From assembly GCF_003234965.1 (NCBI RefSeq), contig NZ_QKVK01000006.1, positions 1 to 64,000 on the forward strand: a DNA stretch of 64,000 bases. Direction: 5' to 3'. A model generated the notes under the pieces. That model had not been told where the DNA came from. It made no database searches and saw only the letters and a list, made by a program, of their open reading frames with translations. This DNA is from Aestuariivirga litoralis. GTDB lineage: Bacteria; Pseudomonadota; Alphaproteobacteria; Rhizobiales; Aestuariivirgaceae. The position numbers and the translations under genes are program-made. Numbering within the stretch: position 1 is the first letter of the stretch; every line of letters starts with the position of its first letter. This document shows, piece after piece, positions 15,969-25,273 of this stretch.

Positions 15969-17189
15969 TCAGCGCGCCGCGATCTGTCCGGCCACGTGCT
16001 CGGCATCGACCCAGACGCCCCAGATGAAGGCGGAGGCCCGGCGCGACAGCCAGGGTAGGCCGAGGAAATAAAGCCCGGGCGCCTTGCTGGAGACGCCGCG
16101 CTCATGGGCTGGCCGGCCCTTCTCGTCGAAGGCATCGAACTTGATCCAGCCGAAATCCAGCGCATAGCCGGTGGCCCAGATGATGGAGGTGACGCCGGCC
16201 TGCTTCAGGTCGAGTGACAGGATGGGGTTGAGCGCGCAGTCCGGCATGGCTGCCAGCCTGCGGGCCTCGGGCTCCGGGGGAAAGTCAAGCTTGTTGGCGG
16301 CGATGTGGGCGTCCGCCTCGTCCAGCACCGAGAGGTAATTGGCATCGCCACGCTCGATGTTGGCCTTGAGATCGGGGGCGAAGGTCATCCTGCCATTCGC
16401 ATAGCCATCGGTGCGGCCCACCAGCGTGATGCCGCGGTGTGCGAGCTCGCGGAAGTCCACCGTGTGGCCACCATGCGCGCCGCTCACCGCGATGGTCACA
16501 TGCTCCATGCCAGGCGCGATGGTTTTCGCGTTCCACTTGCCCAGCGCGCCCAGCCACCACACGAAGTCCTTGCCGCGATAGGCGCGTGGCGGCCGGTCAT
16601 GCGGCCCGACGGAGAGATAGACGGTGCGGCCGGCGCGCTGCAGCTCATCGGCGATCTGCGCGCCCGACGAACCTGCCCCCACCACCAGCACCGCGCCGGG
16701 CGGCAGCTGCCCGGGGTTCTGGTAATGCGCCGAATGGATCTGCAGGATGCCTTCCGAGTCCGGCACCATGACGGGGCGCAGCGGCTTCTGGAACGGGCCG
16801 GTGCAGGCCACCACATTCTTCGCCTCGATCACCCCCGCCGTGGTTTCTGCCCGGAAGCCGCCATCGCCGTTGCGCGTGAGCGCCGTCACCTCGACGCCGG
16901 TGCGGACGGGCGAATTGTTCTGCCTTGCGTAGTCCTCGAGGTACTGCACGATCTCGTCACGCGTGGCGAAGGCATCGCCATGGCACTTGAATTCGAGGTC
17001 GGGGAAGCGGTCATGCCAGGCCGGGCCATTGGCAACGAGGGAGTCCCAGCGCTCGGCGCGCCAACGTTCGGCGATGCGCCTGCGCTCGACGACGAGGTGC
17101 TCCCGCCCCAGCTTGCCCAGATGCCGGCTCACCGCCAGCCCCGCCTGGCCACCGCCGATGATGAGTGTTTCGACCTTCTCGACCGCCAT
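15969..17189 (-). CDS. Flavin-containing monooxygenase (CzcO-like)
   Basis: A 406-residue FAD/NADPH enzyme with an N-terminal FAD-binding GGGQAG (12-17), a second NADPH-binding GAGSSG (171-176) and IWATGYALDFGWI near the C terminus, which is the ATG motif of this family. Relatives annotated CzcO or flavin monooxygenase oxidise N- or S-containing small molecules; the substrate is rarely known. It sits 68 nt downstream of the trimethylamine-dehydrogenase-like gene on the same strand and may act on the same class of amine. Confidence 0.75.
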   Translation of the reverse strand: MAVEKVETLIIGGGQAGLAVSRHLGKLGREHLVVERRRIAERWRAERWDSLVANGPAWHDRFPDLEFKCHGDAFATRDEIVQYLEDYARQNNSPVRTGVEVTALTRNGDGGFRAETTAGVIEAKNVVACTGPFQKPLRPVMVPDSEGILQIHSAHYQNPGQLPPGAVLVVGAGSSGAQIADELQRAGRTVYLSVGPHDRPPRAYRGKDFVWWLGALGKWNAKTIAPGMEHVTIAVSGAHGGHTVDFRELAHRGITLVGRTDGYANGRMTFAPDLKANIERGDANYLSVLDEADAHIAANKLDFPPEPEARRLAAMPDCALNPILSLDLKQAGVTSIIWATGYALDFGWIKFDAFDEKGRPAHERGVSSKAPGLYFLGLPWLSRRASAFIWGVWVDAEHVAGQIAAR

Positions 17190-17257
17190 GTCCGCCGTCC
17201 CTTCCGATATTCACGTCCTGCCGCCGTTCTACTGGAGATGCGCTGCCCGCGTCAGGA

Positions 17258-19363
17258 TCATTTCGCCGCAGCCGTGGCGGCATCCCAGTAGAATGGCCCC
17301 TGCGCCAGGCCGGTGACCTCCCGCCGCATGGTTGCGGCAACGGGCCCCTGCTCCGGATCGAACTCCTCGGCATAGCGCCGGCCTGCCCACACGGCGGCGG
17401 CGATGGTGCCGGGCGCCAGCGCATCGCCGATGAGGGTGACCGAGCCCAACCCCGCCGCTGCCCAGTCCTGCCGCCGCGCCGCGAGCGCGCGCGCCAGGCC
17501 ATTGTGCGGCAGCCGCGCGGTGACGGTCACCAGGGAGCAGTCGTCCACCACCGTCTCGCGGCCGGTAAACCCGCAGGCATAGGTGACGCGCGAACCATCG
17601 GCGCCGACCAGATGATGGTGCGAGACGATGCGCACCCCGAGGTTCACCAGCCGGTGCTGCACGAAGAGTTGTTCCATGGTCATGCGCATCCAGGTGGAGA
17701 CTTCGGCCGCAGGCGTGACCACCGAGACCCCGAAGCCCTCCCGCACCAGCAGCTCCGCAAGAACGCCGCCCATGTAGTAATGGTCATCGTCATAGATCAC
17801 CACGTTCCGGTGGCGGGGCCGCTGGCCCGCCATCAGCTCGTCCGGCGAGAGCACATCGGCATCCCCGAGCGGTGCCGGACGCAGCAGGCGGCGCCCGACG
17901 CCGTCCTTGCGCCAGGCCGATCCCGTGGCGATCGCCACATGCGCAAAGCCGAAGCCGAGGATGTCTTCCGCCGTCAGCGCGCTGTCGCGGTAGAGGGTGA
18001 TGCCGGGGGCCGCCTGGATCTGGCCCAGGCGGTAGTCCGCAACGCGCTTCCAGGCGGACAGGCCTGGCAGCCTGGCCTCGCGCATCACCCGCCCGCCGGG
18101 CTCGCCCTGTTCCGCCAGCGCCACCTCGGCGCCGCGGCGGCCCAGCATCATCGCGGCCTCGAGGCCCGCCGGACCCGCACCGACGACCAGAACCCTTGCA
18201 GATGTCTCCACCGGGCGGATCACCTCCGGGTGCCAGCCGCGCCGCCACTCGTCGCCGAAGGAGGGGTTCTGGGTGCAGCGGCTGGGCGTCATGGTGAAGT
18301 CGCCGGCCACGCACATGTTGCAGCCGATGCATTCGCGAATGTCCTCGATGCGGCCCTGCGCGATCTTCTGCGGCAGGAAGGGATCGGCGATCGAGGGCCG
18401 CGCCGCGCCGATGAGGTCGATCACGCCGTCGCGCACCAGCTTCACCATCAGGTCAGGCGAGGTATAGCGGCCGACGCTGACGATGGGCTTGCTGGTCAGC
18501 GGCTTGATGCCCTTGATGAAGGGCAGCTGGTAGCCCTCCTCGGCGAAGCGCGAGGTCTGGCTGTCATTCTCCCAGCCGGACAGTGTCAGGTCCCACAGGT
18601 CGGGCAATTCGGCGAGGTGGCCGATGATATCCTGCGCCTCCGCCGCATGGATCCCCTCCTCGCCCACCATCTCGTCGACCGAGATGCGGCAGGGCACGGC
18701 GCAGCTGTCGCCGACGGCATCCTTGGTGTCCTCGATCAGTTCCTTCAGGAAACGCGCACGGTTCTCCAGGCTGCCGCCATATTCATCGCTGCGCTGGTTG
18801 AAGCGGCGCGACAGGAAATACATCGGCAGGCCAAACAGCTTGCCGGCATAGACATAGATGAGGTCGAAGCCGGCGCGCTTGGCGCGCAGCGCTGCATCAC
18901 GGTGCCACTTGCGGAAATCCCGGATGTCCTGCTTGTCCATGCCCCGCACCTGCACGGGGTCGCTGAAATAGCTGTAGACCGGCAGGTCCATCGGCCCCAG
19001 CGGGATCTCGCGCGAATAGAGGTTGGGCGCATTCATGCTGTTGTGGGCCAGCTGCAGGCCGGCGAGCGCTCCCTTCACCTTCACCGCCTCGGCGATGCGT
19101 GCCAGCATGGGCAGGTCCTGGTCGTCCCAGATGCGCAGCTCGATGAAAGGCGCGATGTCGCCGGTGGGGTGGATCTCGACCTGCTCGGTGCACACGACAC
19201 CCCAGCCGCCCTCCGCCTTGATCGCCCGCATGGTGGCGAGTGCCGTGGCGTCACGGTAGCCCATGCCGTTGCAATGGGGCACCTGGTAGAAGCGGTTCTT
19301 GGTGGTCACCGGCCCGATCTTCACCGGTTCGAAGAGGATGTCGTAACGCGGATCACGGCTCAT
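17258..19363 (-). CDS. Trimethylamine dehydrogenase-family flavoprotein (amine/betaine demethylase-like)
   Basis: This 701-residue enzyme has an N-terminal FMN TIM barrel and a C-terminal ADP/FAD-like half (VVGAGPAGLEAAM at about 395). It follows the trimethylamine dehydrogenase plan closely. Residues FYQVPHC put C31 where that enzyme binds FMN covalently. C345, C348, C351 and C363 reproduce the 4Fe-4S pattern, and the GWHPE block follows. In my recalled alignment the tyrosine and one tryptophan of the substrate cage are replaced (Q61; DFTMTP region), while the W264 equivalent is kept. It probably removes a methyl group from a methylated amine, betaine or proline, passing electrons to an ETF. 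It is divergent from an ABC importer gene. Confidence 0.75.
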   Translation of the reverse strand: MSRDPRYDILFEPVKIGPVTTKNRFYQVPHCNGMGYRDATALATMRAIKAEGGWGVVCTEQVEIHPTGDIAPFIELRIWDDQDLPMLARIAEAVKVKGALAGLQLAHNSMNAPNLYSREIPLGPMDLPVYSYFSDPVQVRGMDKQDIRDFRKWHRDAALRAKRAGFDLIYVYAGKLFGLPMYFLSRRFNQRSDEYGGSLENRARFLKELIEDTKDAVGDSCAVPCRISVDEMVGEEGIHAAEAQDIIGHLAELPDLWDLTLSGWENDSQTSRFAEEGYQLPFIKGIKPLTSKPIVSVGRYTSPDLMVKLVRDGVIDLIGAARPSIADPFLPQKIAQGRIEDIRECIGCNMCVAGDFTMTPSRCTQNPSFGDEWRRGWHPEVIRPVETSARVLVVGAGPAGLEAAMMLGRRGAEVALAEQGEPGGRVMREARLPGLSAWKRVADYRLGQIQAAPGITLYRDSALTAEDILGFGFAHVAIATGSAWRKDGVGRRLLRPAPLGDADVLSPDELMAGQRPRHRNVVIYDDDHYYMGGVLAELLVREGFGVSVVTPAAEVSTWMRMTMEQLFVQHRLVNLGVRIVSHHHLVGADGSRVTYACGFTGRETVVDDCSLVTVTARLPHNGLARALAARRQDWAAAGLGSVTLIGDALAPGTIAAAVWAGRRYAEEFDPEQGPVAATMRREVTGLAQGPFYWDAATAAAK

Positions 19364-19562
19364 CTTGGCAAGCTCCCCTCACGCCTGAAGGCCAGAGCTT
19401 ATGCGCAGCGGCGGCATGGCCGCAATGCCGGTACCGCCCGCCGCCATGTGCAAAAAAATACTTTTCCCCCTGCCCGGCACATGCTCCAATGCAACCACAA
19501 TGGCAGGGCCGCACAGAACCGCCCGCCGGACCAAATGGGCGTGGAAACAGAGGAACGAAGAC

Positions 19563-20540
19563 ATGAGCATCAAGTCCCTTCTCACACTGGCCACCGGCGC
19601 TGCCGCCGCAATGGTGATGGCGGTTTCGGCCGAGGCCGGCACCATGCGGCTGGGCATGACGACCTGGGTGGGCTACGGCCCCATGTTCCTGGCCCGTGAC
19701 AAGGGCTTCTTCAAGGAGAACGGCCTCGACGTCGACCTGCGCATCATCGAGGATGCGTCGATCTACATGGCGGCCATCGCTGCCGGTGAACTTGATGGCA
19801 ACGCCTCCACCCTCGACGAGATCATGAAGTACCGCTCGCCCGAATTCTGCTTCAAGGCGGTGGTGGCGCTCGACGACAGCCACGGCGGCGACGGCGTGCT
19901 GGTGCGCGACGACGTGAATTCGCTGAAGGACCTCAAGGGCCAGCAGGTCGGCATGAACGAGGGATCCGTCTCTCAGTTCTGGTTCAACATCCTGCTCACC
20001 CGCGAGGGGATGACCGAGAAGGACCTGCAGATCACCAACATGACGGCGGATGACGCGGCTGCGGCCTTCATCGCCGGGCAGATTCCCGCCGCCGTGACCT
20101 GGGAGCCGCACCTGTCGCTGGTGCGCCAGAAGAAGCAGGGCAAGGTGCTGATCGACAGTTCGCAGACGCCCGGCCTGATCGTCGACGTGGTGGCGCTCAC
20201 CTGCGACTACATCAAGAACAATCCGAAGGATGTCGAGGCCTTCGTGAAGGGCCTCTACAAGGCCGTCGACTTCATCAAGACCAATCCGGACGAGGCCTAT
20301 GCCATCATGGCCAAGGGCGTGGGCGGCTACTTGGAGAAGCCGGAGGACTTCGCCGAGGCCGCGAAGGGCGTGCGCTTCTACGACCAGGCGCGCAACGTCG
20401 AGTTCTTCGGCACGCCCGAGAAGGGCGAGGCCAAGGACCTGATGGACATGGGCAACAAGATCTGGGGCGGCTTCCAGAAGATGAAGATGGACATCGGCTA
20501 CAACGACCTGATCGACCTCACCTTCGTCAACCCCAAGTGA
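19563..20540 (+). CDS. ABC transporter substrate-binding protein, NitT/TauT/SsuA type
   Basis: A 325-residue periplasmic binding protein with a Sec signal peptide (residues 1-25, cleavage near AEAGTMRLG). Family signs are TWVGYGPMFLARDKGFF at the start of lobe one and AAAFIAGQIPAAVTWEPHLS in lobe two. Members bind taurine, sulfonates, nitrate, pyrimidine precursors or aromatic acids, and sequence alone does not decide the ligand. The ATG at 19563 is the only start that leaves a proper signal peptide. Permease and ATPase genes follow at 77 nt and then 2 nt spacing, giving a complete importer. Confidence 0.85.
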   Translation: MSIKSLLTLATGAAAAMVMAVSAEAGTMRLGMTTWVGYGPMFLARDKGFFKENGLDVDLRIIEDASIYMAAIAAGELDGNASTLDEIMKYRSPEFCFKAVVALDDSHGGDGVLVRDDVNSLKDLKGQQVGMNEGSVSQFWFNILLTREGMTEKDLQITNMTADDAAAAFIAGQIPAAVTWEPHLSLVRQKKQGKVLIDSSQTPGLIVDVVALTCDYIKNNPKDVEAFVKGLYKAVDFIKTNPDEAYAIMAKGVGGYLEKPEDFAEAAKGVRFYDQARNVEFFGTPEKGEAKDLMDMGNKIWGGFQKMKMDIGYNDLIDLTFVNPK

Positions 20541-20617
20541 CCCCGGGCGCGTGACGATTTGATACCCCTGATGCAGGGCGGGCCACCAGCCCGCCTTGCG
20601 TCCTTCCGGACGGACCC

Positions 20618-21421
20618 ATGGCCACCAAGCGATCGCTGCTGCAGAGCTTCACCACGCCCTTCGGCGAGATTTCCGCCACCGCGGCGCTGATCGCGGCATC
20701 CATCGTCTGGATTGCCGTGCTCGGCGCCTGGGCGATTGCCACCTATGGCGGCTTCATCGCCGACATGTTCCTGCCGGTGCCGGATGCGGTCATCCGCCGT
20801 GGCCTGACGCTCGCCTCGGATGGCACGCTGTTCGTGCACCTGTGGTCGAGCGTGAAGGTGGTGATCCTCGGCTTCATCCTCTCCGCCGTCATCGCCGTGC
20901 CGCTCGGGCTCTACATGGGCACCTACAAGATCGTGCAGGCGGCATTGGAACCGCTGGTCAACTTCATCCGCTACCTGCCCGTCACCTCGCTCGTGCCCCT
21001 GTTCATCCTGTGGATCGGCATCGGCCTTGGCCAGCGTGTCACGGTGATCTTCTTCGGCGTGTTCTTCTCCCAGCTCATCATGATCTCGGACGAGGCGCGC
21101 GCCGTGTCGCGCGACCTCGTCAATGCCAGCTACACGCTGGGCACGACGCGCAACGAGGCGATCTGGCACGTCATCTTCCCGGCAGCGCTGCCCAACATCA
21201 TCAACACGCTGCGCGTCACCATGGGCTGGGCCTGGACCTATCTCGTGGTGGCGGAACTCGTGGCGGCCAATTCGGGCCTCGGCTTCATCTCGCTCAAGGC
21301 CATGCGGGGCTTCCAGGTGGACACGATCTTCCTCGCCATCATGCTCATCGGCCTCCTCGGCCTCATCTCCGACATGGCCTTCCGCCTGCTCAGGCGCTGG
21401 CTCTGCCCCTGGGCGGCCTGA
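20618..21421 (+). CDS. ABC transporter permease, SsuC/TauC type
   Basis: A 267-residue inner-membrane protein with about six hydrophobic helices and the EAA-type loop (NEAIWHVIFPAALPNIINTL, about residues 183-202) that contacts the ATPase. It forms the channel of the importer for the ligand captured by the upstream binding protein. The stop is two bases before the ATPase start, so the two are probably translated together. Confidence 0.87.
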   Translation: MATKRSLLQSFTTPFGEISATAALIAASIVWIAVLGAWAIATYGGFIADMFLPVPDAVIRRGLTLASDGTLFVHLWSSVKVVILGFILSAVIAVPLGLYMGTYKIVQAALEPLVNFIRYLPVTSLVPLFILWIGIGLGQRVTVIFFGVFFSQLIMISDEARAVSRDLVNASYTLGTTRNEAIWHVIFPAALPNIINTLRVTMGWAWTYLVVAELVAANSGLGFISLKAMRGFQVDTIFLAIMLIGLLGLISDMAFRLLRRWLCPWAA

Positions 21422-21423
21422 GC

Positions 21424-22197
21424 ATGAAGGGCAGCCTCTCCATCCGGAACGTCACCCTCACCTATGGCAAGGGCGAGAAGCGGGTGCTCGCCCTCGACGG
21501 CATTTCCTTCGAAGTCGAACCCAACGAGTTCACCGTCATCGTCGGCCCCTCCGGCTGCGGCAAGTCGAGCCTGCTCTACATCGCCGCCGGCCTTCTCGAT
21601 GCCACCTCGGGCCAGATCCTCGCGTCGGGAAAGCCGGTGGAGGAACCGGGCGCCGATCGTGGCATGGTGTTCCAGTCCTACACGCTCTTTCCCTGGCTCT
21701 CGGTGCGCGGCAATGTGGAATACGGCCTGCGCCGCAAGGGCATGGCGCCGGAAGAGCGCGCGAGGATCGTCGACCGCTACCTCGCGGAAGTGGGCCTCAC
21801 GGCCTTCGCCGGCCATTACCCCAAGCAGCTCTCGGGCGGCATGATGCAGCGCGTGGCCATTGCCCGGGCACTCGCCAATGATCCCGACATCCTGCTGATG
21901 GACGAACCCTTCGGCGCGCTCGACAGCCAGACGCGGCATACCATGCAGAAACTGCTGCTGCGGGTGTGGGAACATTCCCACAAGACCGTCGCCTTCGTGA
22001 CCCATGACATCGACGAGGCGATCCTGCTGGGCGACCGGGTGATCGTGATGACGGCGCGCCCCGGCAAGCTGAAGGCCGACATCCGCATCGACATTCCGCG
22101 CCCGCGCAACCCGGACGTGGAGCTGGAGCCGGACTTCATCGCCCTGAAGCGCCGTATCCTGAACGAGCTGCGTGACGAGATCGACGAGGATCACTGA
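21424..22197 (+). CDS. ABC transporter ATP-binding protein, SsuB/TauB type
   Basis: A 257-residue ATPase with Walker A GPSGCGKSS (about residues 41-49), signature LSGGMMQRVAIARAL, Walker B ILLMDEPFGALD and the switch histidine in VTHDIDEA. It energises the upstream permease. The ATG at 21424 gives the usual family length; an open frame extending further upstream overlaps the permease and is not used. Its 3' end comes one base before the GTG start of the SDR gene. Confidence 0.9.
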   Translation: MKGSLSIRNVTLTYGKGEKRVLALDGISFEVEPNEFTVIVGPSGCGKSSLLYIAAGLLDATSGQILASGKPVEEPGADRGMVFQSYTLFPWLSVRGNVEYGLRRKGMAPEERARIVDRYLAEVGLTAFAGHYPKQLSGGMMQRVAIARALANDPDILLMDEPFGALDSQTRHTMQKLLLRVWEHSHKTVAFVTHDIDEAILLGDRVIVMTARPGKLKADIRIDIPRPRNPDVELEPDFIALKRRILNELRDEIDEDH

Positions 22198-22198
22198 C

Positions 22199-22963
22199 GT
22201 GGCCGATCTCTCGCTCTTCGATCTCTCGGGCCACAGGGCGCTCGTCACCGGCGCCAGCCGCGGCATCGGCCAGCAGCTGGCCATCGCGCTGGCCCGCGCC
22301 GGTGCCGATGTGGCCATCACCGCGCGGGATGAAGCAAGCCTCGCCGCCACCGCCCGGGCGGTCGCGGGCCTCGGGCGCAGTGCTGTACCGCTGGCACTCG
22401 ACGTGCGCGACGTGGGTGCCATCGGCAGCGCGGTCAGCGCCGCCGCGGAGAGGCTCGGCGGACTCTCGATCCTCGTCAACAATGCCGGGGTGGAGGAGGT
22501 GACGCCTTCGCTGCAGGTCACCGAGGCGATCTGGGACAAGATCCTCGACACCAACCTGAAGGGCGCCTTCTTCTGTGCCCAGGCCGCGGCGAAGCGGATG
22601 GGTGACGGGGGCTCGATCATCAATCTCTGCTCGCTCACCAGCGAGGTGGGCATTCCGACCGCCGTGCCCTATGGCGCGTCCAAGTCCGGCCTTCTCGGCA
22701 TGACTCGCGCACTCGCCGCCGAATGGGCGCCGCTCGGCATCCGCGTCAATGCGATTGCGCCCGGTTATTTCCGCACCGCCATGACGGAGGTGTTCTACGA
22801 GAATGCCGCCTGGCAGCAGGCCATGAAGGCCAAGATCCCCATGGCGCGCTTCGGAGACCTCTCCGACCTCGACGGCATGGCCGTCTTCCTCGCCTCCCGG
22901 GCCTCCGGTTACGTGACCGGCCAGTGCTTTCCCGTGGATGGCGGATTTCTCGCCTCGATCTGA
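22199..22963 (+). CDS. SDR-family oxidoreductase
   Basis: A 254-residue classical short-chain dehydrogenase with TGASRGIG near the N terminus (nucleotide binding), NNAG, the catalytic serine in CSLTS, YGASK as the YxxxK pair, and a C-terminal YVTGQCFPVDGG. It resembles gluconate 5-dehydrogenase and sugar-alcohol dehydrogenases. I prefer the GTG at 22199 with GAGGA eight bases upstream; a start at 22172 would overlap the ATPase by 26 nt. It continues the importer operon and precedes a zinc dehydrogenase by 14 nt, so the two may oxidise and reduce successive intermediates. Confidence 0.82.
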   Translation: MADLSLFDLSGHRALVTGASRGIGQQLAIALARAGADVAITARDEASLAATARAVAGLGRSAVPLALDVRDVGAIGSAVSAAAERLGGLSILVNNAGVEEVTPSLQVTEAIWDKILDTNLKGAFFCAQAAAKRMGDGGSIINLCSLTSEVGIPTAVPYGASKSGLLGMTRALAAEWAPLGIRVNAIAPGYFRTAMTEVFYENAAWQQAMKAKIPMARFGDLSDLDGMAVFLASRASGYVTGQCFPVDGGFLASI

Positions 22964-22977
22964 AGGGAGCATTTCCC

Positions 22978-23970
22978 ATGAAGGCCGTCCGGCTCCATGC
23001 CAAGGGTGATCTCCGCGTCGAGGAGATCGCCGCACCCGCCGCACCTCTGCCCGGCTGTGTGAACCTCGCCGTCACCGCCGCCGGCATCTGCGGCTCCGAC
23101 CTCCATAATTTCCGCACCGGCCAGTGGATCAGCCGCAGCCCCTCGGTGCCGGGCCATGAGCTGATCGGCCGCGTCACGGCGCTGGGTGCGGGGGTCGCCG
23201 ATCTCGCGCCGGGCGACCGGGTGGTGGCCGACTCCCGCTTCTGGTGCGGCGACTGCCCGGCCTGCCGGGCGGGCAACCATCACCTCTGCGCCAGCCTCGG
23301 CTTCGTGGGCGAGGTCTGCGATGGCGGCTTTGCGGAGGCAACCTCCCTGCCCCGCCGCCTGCTCCATAAGTTGCCGGAGGATCTTCCCGATGAGGCCGCC
23401 GTGATGGCGGAGCCCGTCGCCGTGGCGCTGCATGCCGTCAGGCGCCTACGGGCCGAAGCCCAGGCACCTGTGCTCATCGCCGGTTGCGGGCCCATTGGCG
23501 GGCTTGCGGCGCTGGTGCTGTGGGCGGCAGGCCACCGCGACATCCGCGTCGCGGACCGCAATGCGCAGCGCCTCGCGCGCGTCTGCGCGGTGACGGGCGC
23601 GCGGCCCGTCGACCTCACGGCCGCCTCGGCCGGCGCTGACATCCGCTTCGCCATCGAAGCCACCGGCAGCACGGCTGCGCTGGAGAGCCTGCTCGGCTGC
23701 ATGTCGGGGGGTGGCGCCATCGCTCTCGTCGGCATCATGCATGGCCGGATCGCACTCGATCCGAACATCCTTGTCGAACGCGAGGTCAGCCTCATCGGCT
23801 GCCACGCCTTCCGCGACGAGTTGCCGGAGGCCATCCAACTCCTCGCCCGCGTGGCGCCGCAGGCGCGCCATCTCATCGACCGCGAAATCACGCTTGCAGA
23901 CGTGCCGCAGGCCTATGAGCGCCTGATCGCCGGGAAATCCGAGGGGCTGAAGACCATCATCCGGCCGTAG
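22978..23970 (+). CDS. Zinc-dependent alcohol dehydrogenase, L-idonate 5-dehydrogenase-like
   Basis: A 330-residue medium-chain dehydrogenase. The catalytic zinc site is visible in GICGSDLHNF and GHELIG, and the structural zinc site in CGDCPACRAGNHHLC. A Rossmann GCGPIGG follows at about residue 170. The closest groups are L-idonate 5-dehydrogenase and sorbitol or threonine dehydrogenases, and pairing with an SDR is typical of idonate/gluconate interconversion. The gene ends the plus-strand operon and converges on the MalK-type ATPase gene only 3 nt away. Confidence 0.8.
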   Translation: MKAVRLHAKGDLRVEEIAAPAAPLPGCVNLAVTAAGICGSDLHNFRTGQWISRSPSVPGHELIGRVTALGAGVADLAPGDRVVADSRFWCGDCPACRAGNHHLCASLGFVGEVCDGGFAEATSLPRRLLHKLPEDLPDEAAVMAEPVAVALHAVRRLRAEAQAPVLIAGCGPIGGLAALVLWAAGHRDIRVADRNAQRLARVCAVTGARPVDLTAASAGADIRFAIEATGSTAALESLLGCMSGGGAIALVGIMHGRIALDPNILVEREVSLIGCHAFRDELPEAIQLLARVAPQARHLIDREITLADVPQAYERLIAGKSEGLKTIIRP

Positions 23971-23973
23971 CCG

Positions 23974-25023
23974 CTAGATCCGCGCCCCGCTCGCGGCATC
24001 GAAGAGGTAGCAGCGGGCCACGTCGAAGCTCAGGCTGATCGGCGTTTCGAGCTCCTGGCGGAAATTCCGGGCACCCTTGGCCACCACCATCTGCTCACCG
24101 GCGAGAGCCGAGACCAGCGTCTGGTCGCCCGTCGGCTCCAGCGAATAGAGGCTGGAGTTGAGGTGGCCCTGGCCGGGCGCGGCCACCGAAATGTCCTCCG
24201 GGCGGATGCCGAGGATGACACCCTTGCGGCTCCCCTTGCCCACGCCCTCGACGCGTGTCGACGGGCCGATGAAGGTGCCGTTCTCGATGTCGCCCTTCAG
24301 CAGGTTCATAGGCGGCGAACCGATGAAGCCCGCCACAAAGACATTGGCGGGGTTGTTGTAGACCTCGTCGGGCGTGCCCAGCTGCTGGATCCTGCCCTTG
24401 CTCATGATGGCGATGCGGTCCGCCAAGGTCATGGCCTCGATCTGGTCATGCGTCACGTAGATGGTGGTCGTCTCCAGCCGGCGCTGGATGTGTTTCAGCT
24501 GCGCGCGCATGGTGAGCCGCAGCTTGGCATCGAGGTTGGACAAGGGCTCGTCCATCAGGAAGACCCGCGGGTGGCGCACCACGGCACGCGCCAGTGCGGC
24601 GCGCTGGCGCTGCCCGCCGGACAGGGCGCGCGGCTTGCGGTCGAGCAGGTCGCCCAGTTCGACGATGGCCGCGGCCTCGCGCACCATCTGGTCATGCTTC
24701 TCCTTCGGCACGCCGCGCATGCGCAGGGGGAAACGGATGTTCTCGTAGATCGTCATGTTGGGGTAGAGCGCGTAGGACTGGAACACCATGGCCACGTCAC
24801 GGTCGCGCGCGTCGACATCGTTCACCGCCTCCCCGTCGATCAGGATCTCGCCCCCCGTGGGGTCCTCGAGGCCGGCGATCATGCGCATGGTCGTCGTCTT
24901 GCCGCAGCCCGAGGGGCCGAGGAAGACCATGAATTCCTTGTCGCGGATCTCCAGGTCGATTGCATCCACCCCGACCACCGGGCCCCAGGCCTTGCTGATC
25001 TTGTTGAGGCTGATCGACGCCAT
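23974..25023 (-). CDS. ABC transporter ATP-binding protein, MalK/UgpC type
   Basis: A 349-residue ATPase with Walker A GPSGCGKTT (about 38-46), signature LSGGQRQRAALARAV, Walker B VFLMDEPLSNLD and a C-terminal regulatory OB-like domain from about residue 240, as in MalK and UgpC. Such ATPases serve carbohydrate importers. The matching permease and binding-protein genes are about 7-9 kb away on the same strand (30982-34370), with the catabolic operon in between on the other strand. GGGAG precedes the ATG at 25023. Shared motifs in the two control regions support one regulon. Confidence 0.9.
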   Translation of the reverse strand: MASISLNKISKAWGPVVGVDAIDLEIRDKEFMVFLGPSGCGKTTTMRMIAGLEDPTGGEILIDGEAVNDVDARDRDVAMVFQSYALYPNMTIYENIRFPLRMRGVPKEKHDQMVREAAAIVELGDLLDRKPRALSGGQRQRAALARAVVRHPRVFLMDEPLSNLDAKLRLTMRAQLKHIQRRLETTTIYVTHDQIEAMTLADRIAIMSKGRIQQLGTPDEVYNNPANVFVAGFIGSPPMNLLKGDIENGTFIGPSTRVEGVGKGSRKGVILGIRPEDISVAAPGQGHLNSSLYSLEPTGDQTLVSALAGEQMVVAKGARNFRQELETPISLSFDVARCYLFDAASGARI

Positions 25024-25063
25024 GCTTCGCTCCCGCTTTTTTGCGGAGAATTACACATCCGAC

Positions 25064-25104
25064 ACTAAATGCAAGATGGAAGCGCGATTGTTTCGGAATT
25101 ACGC
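25064..25104. promoter_or_regulatory. 41-bp element shared with the sorC-side control region (copy 1)
   Basis: A block starting ACTAAAT and ending GTTTCGGAATTACGC recurs at 34598-34638. Without gaps, the first 7 bases are identical and 19 of the last 23 match. It lies 41 nt before the MalK-type gene start and 170 nt before the COG4091 gene start. Likely a binding site for the local SorC-type regulator. Confidence 0.6.
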
Positions 25105-25170
25105 CCAACGATGAAGCGATCGCACCCGCGCTGGATACTCACAGCGGCTTGTTTGCACCTGCACAACCCC

Positions 25171-25184
25171 TTCGCATATGCGAA
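25171..25184. promoter_or_regulatory. Perfect 14-bp palindrome TTCGCATATGCGAA
   Basis: The palindrome is exact and lies between the divergent MalK-type and COG4091 genes. A shortened version, TCGCATTGCGAA, occurs at 34653-34664 in the other divergent region of the same locus. It is a good operator candidate, 31 nt upstream of the -35 box at 25215. Confidence 0.55.
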
Positions 25185-25214
25185 ACAGCGCGGATTTCGA
25201 CCAAACAATACTTA

Positions 25215-25242
25215 TTGACACTTTGTGGCGCAAAAGTATCCT
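25215..25242 (+). promoter_or_regulatory. Sigma-70 promoter of the COG4091-E1-E2-kinase operon
   Basis: A consensus TTGACA (25215-25220) is followed after 16 nt by TATCCT (25237-25242). The ATG at 25274 with its AGGAG site begins 32 nt downstream of the -10. Confidence 0.6.
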
Positions 25243-25273
25243 ATTCCTGATTTCCAGCAGTCAGGAGACCGGC

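Noticed and set aside
17165-19699. 844-codon plus-strand frame opposite the trimethylamine-dehydrogenase-like gene
   Set aside because: Histidine/arginine-rich translation without domains; the minus strand holds all cofactor motifs.
25178-25273. Upstream extension of the COG4091 protein by 32 codons
   Set aside because: It runs across the palindrome and the TTGACA/TATCCT promoter; the ATG at 25274 has a good AGGAG site.
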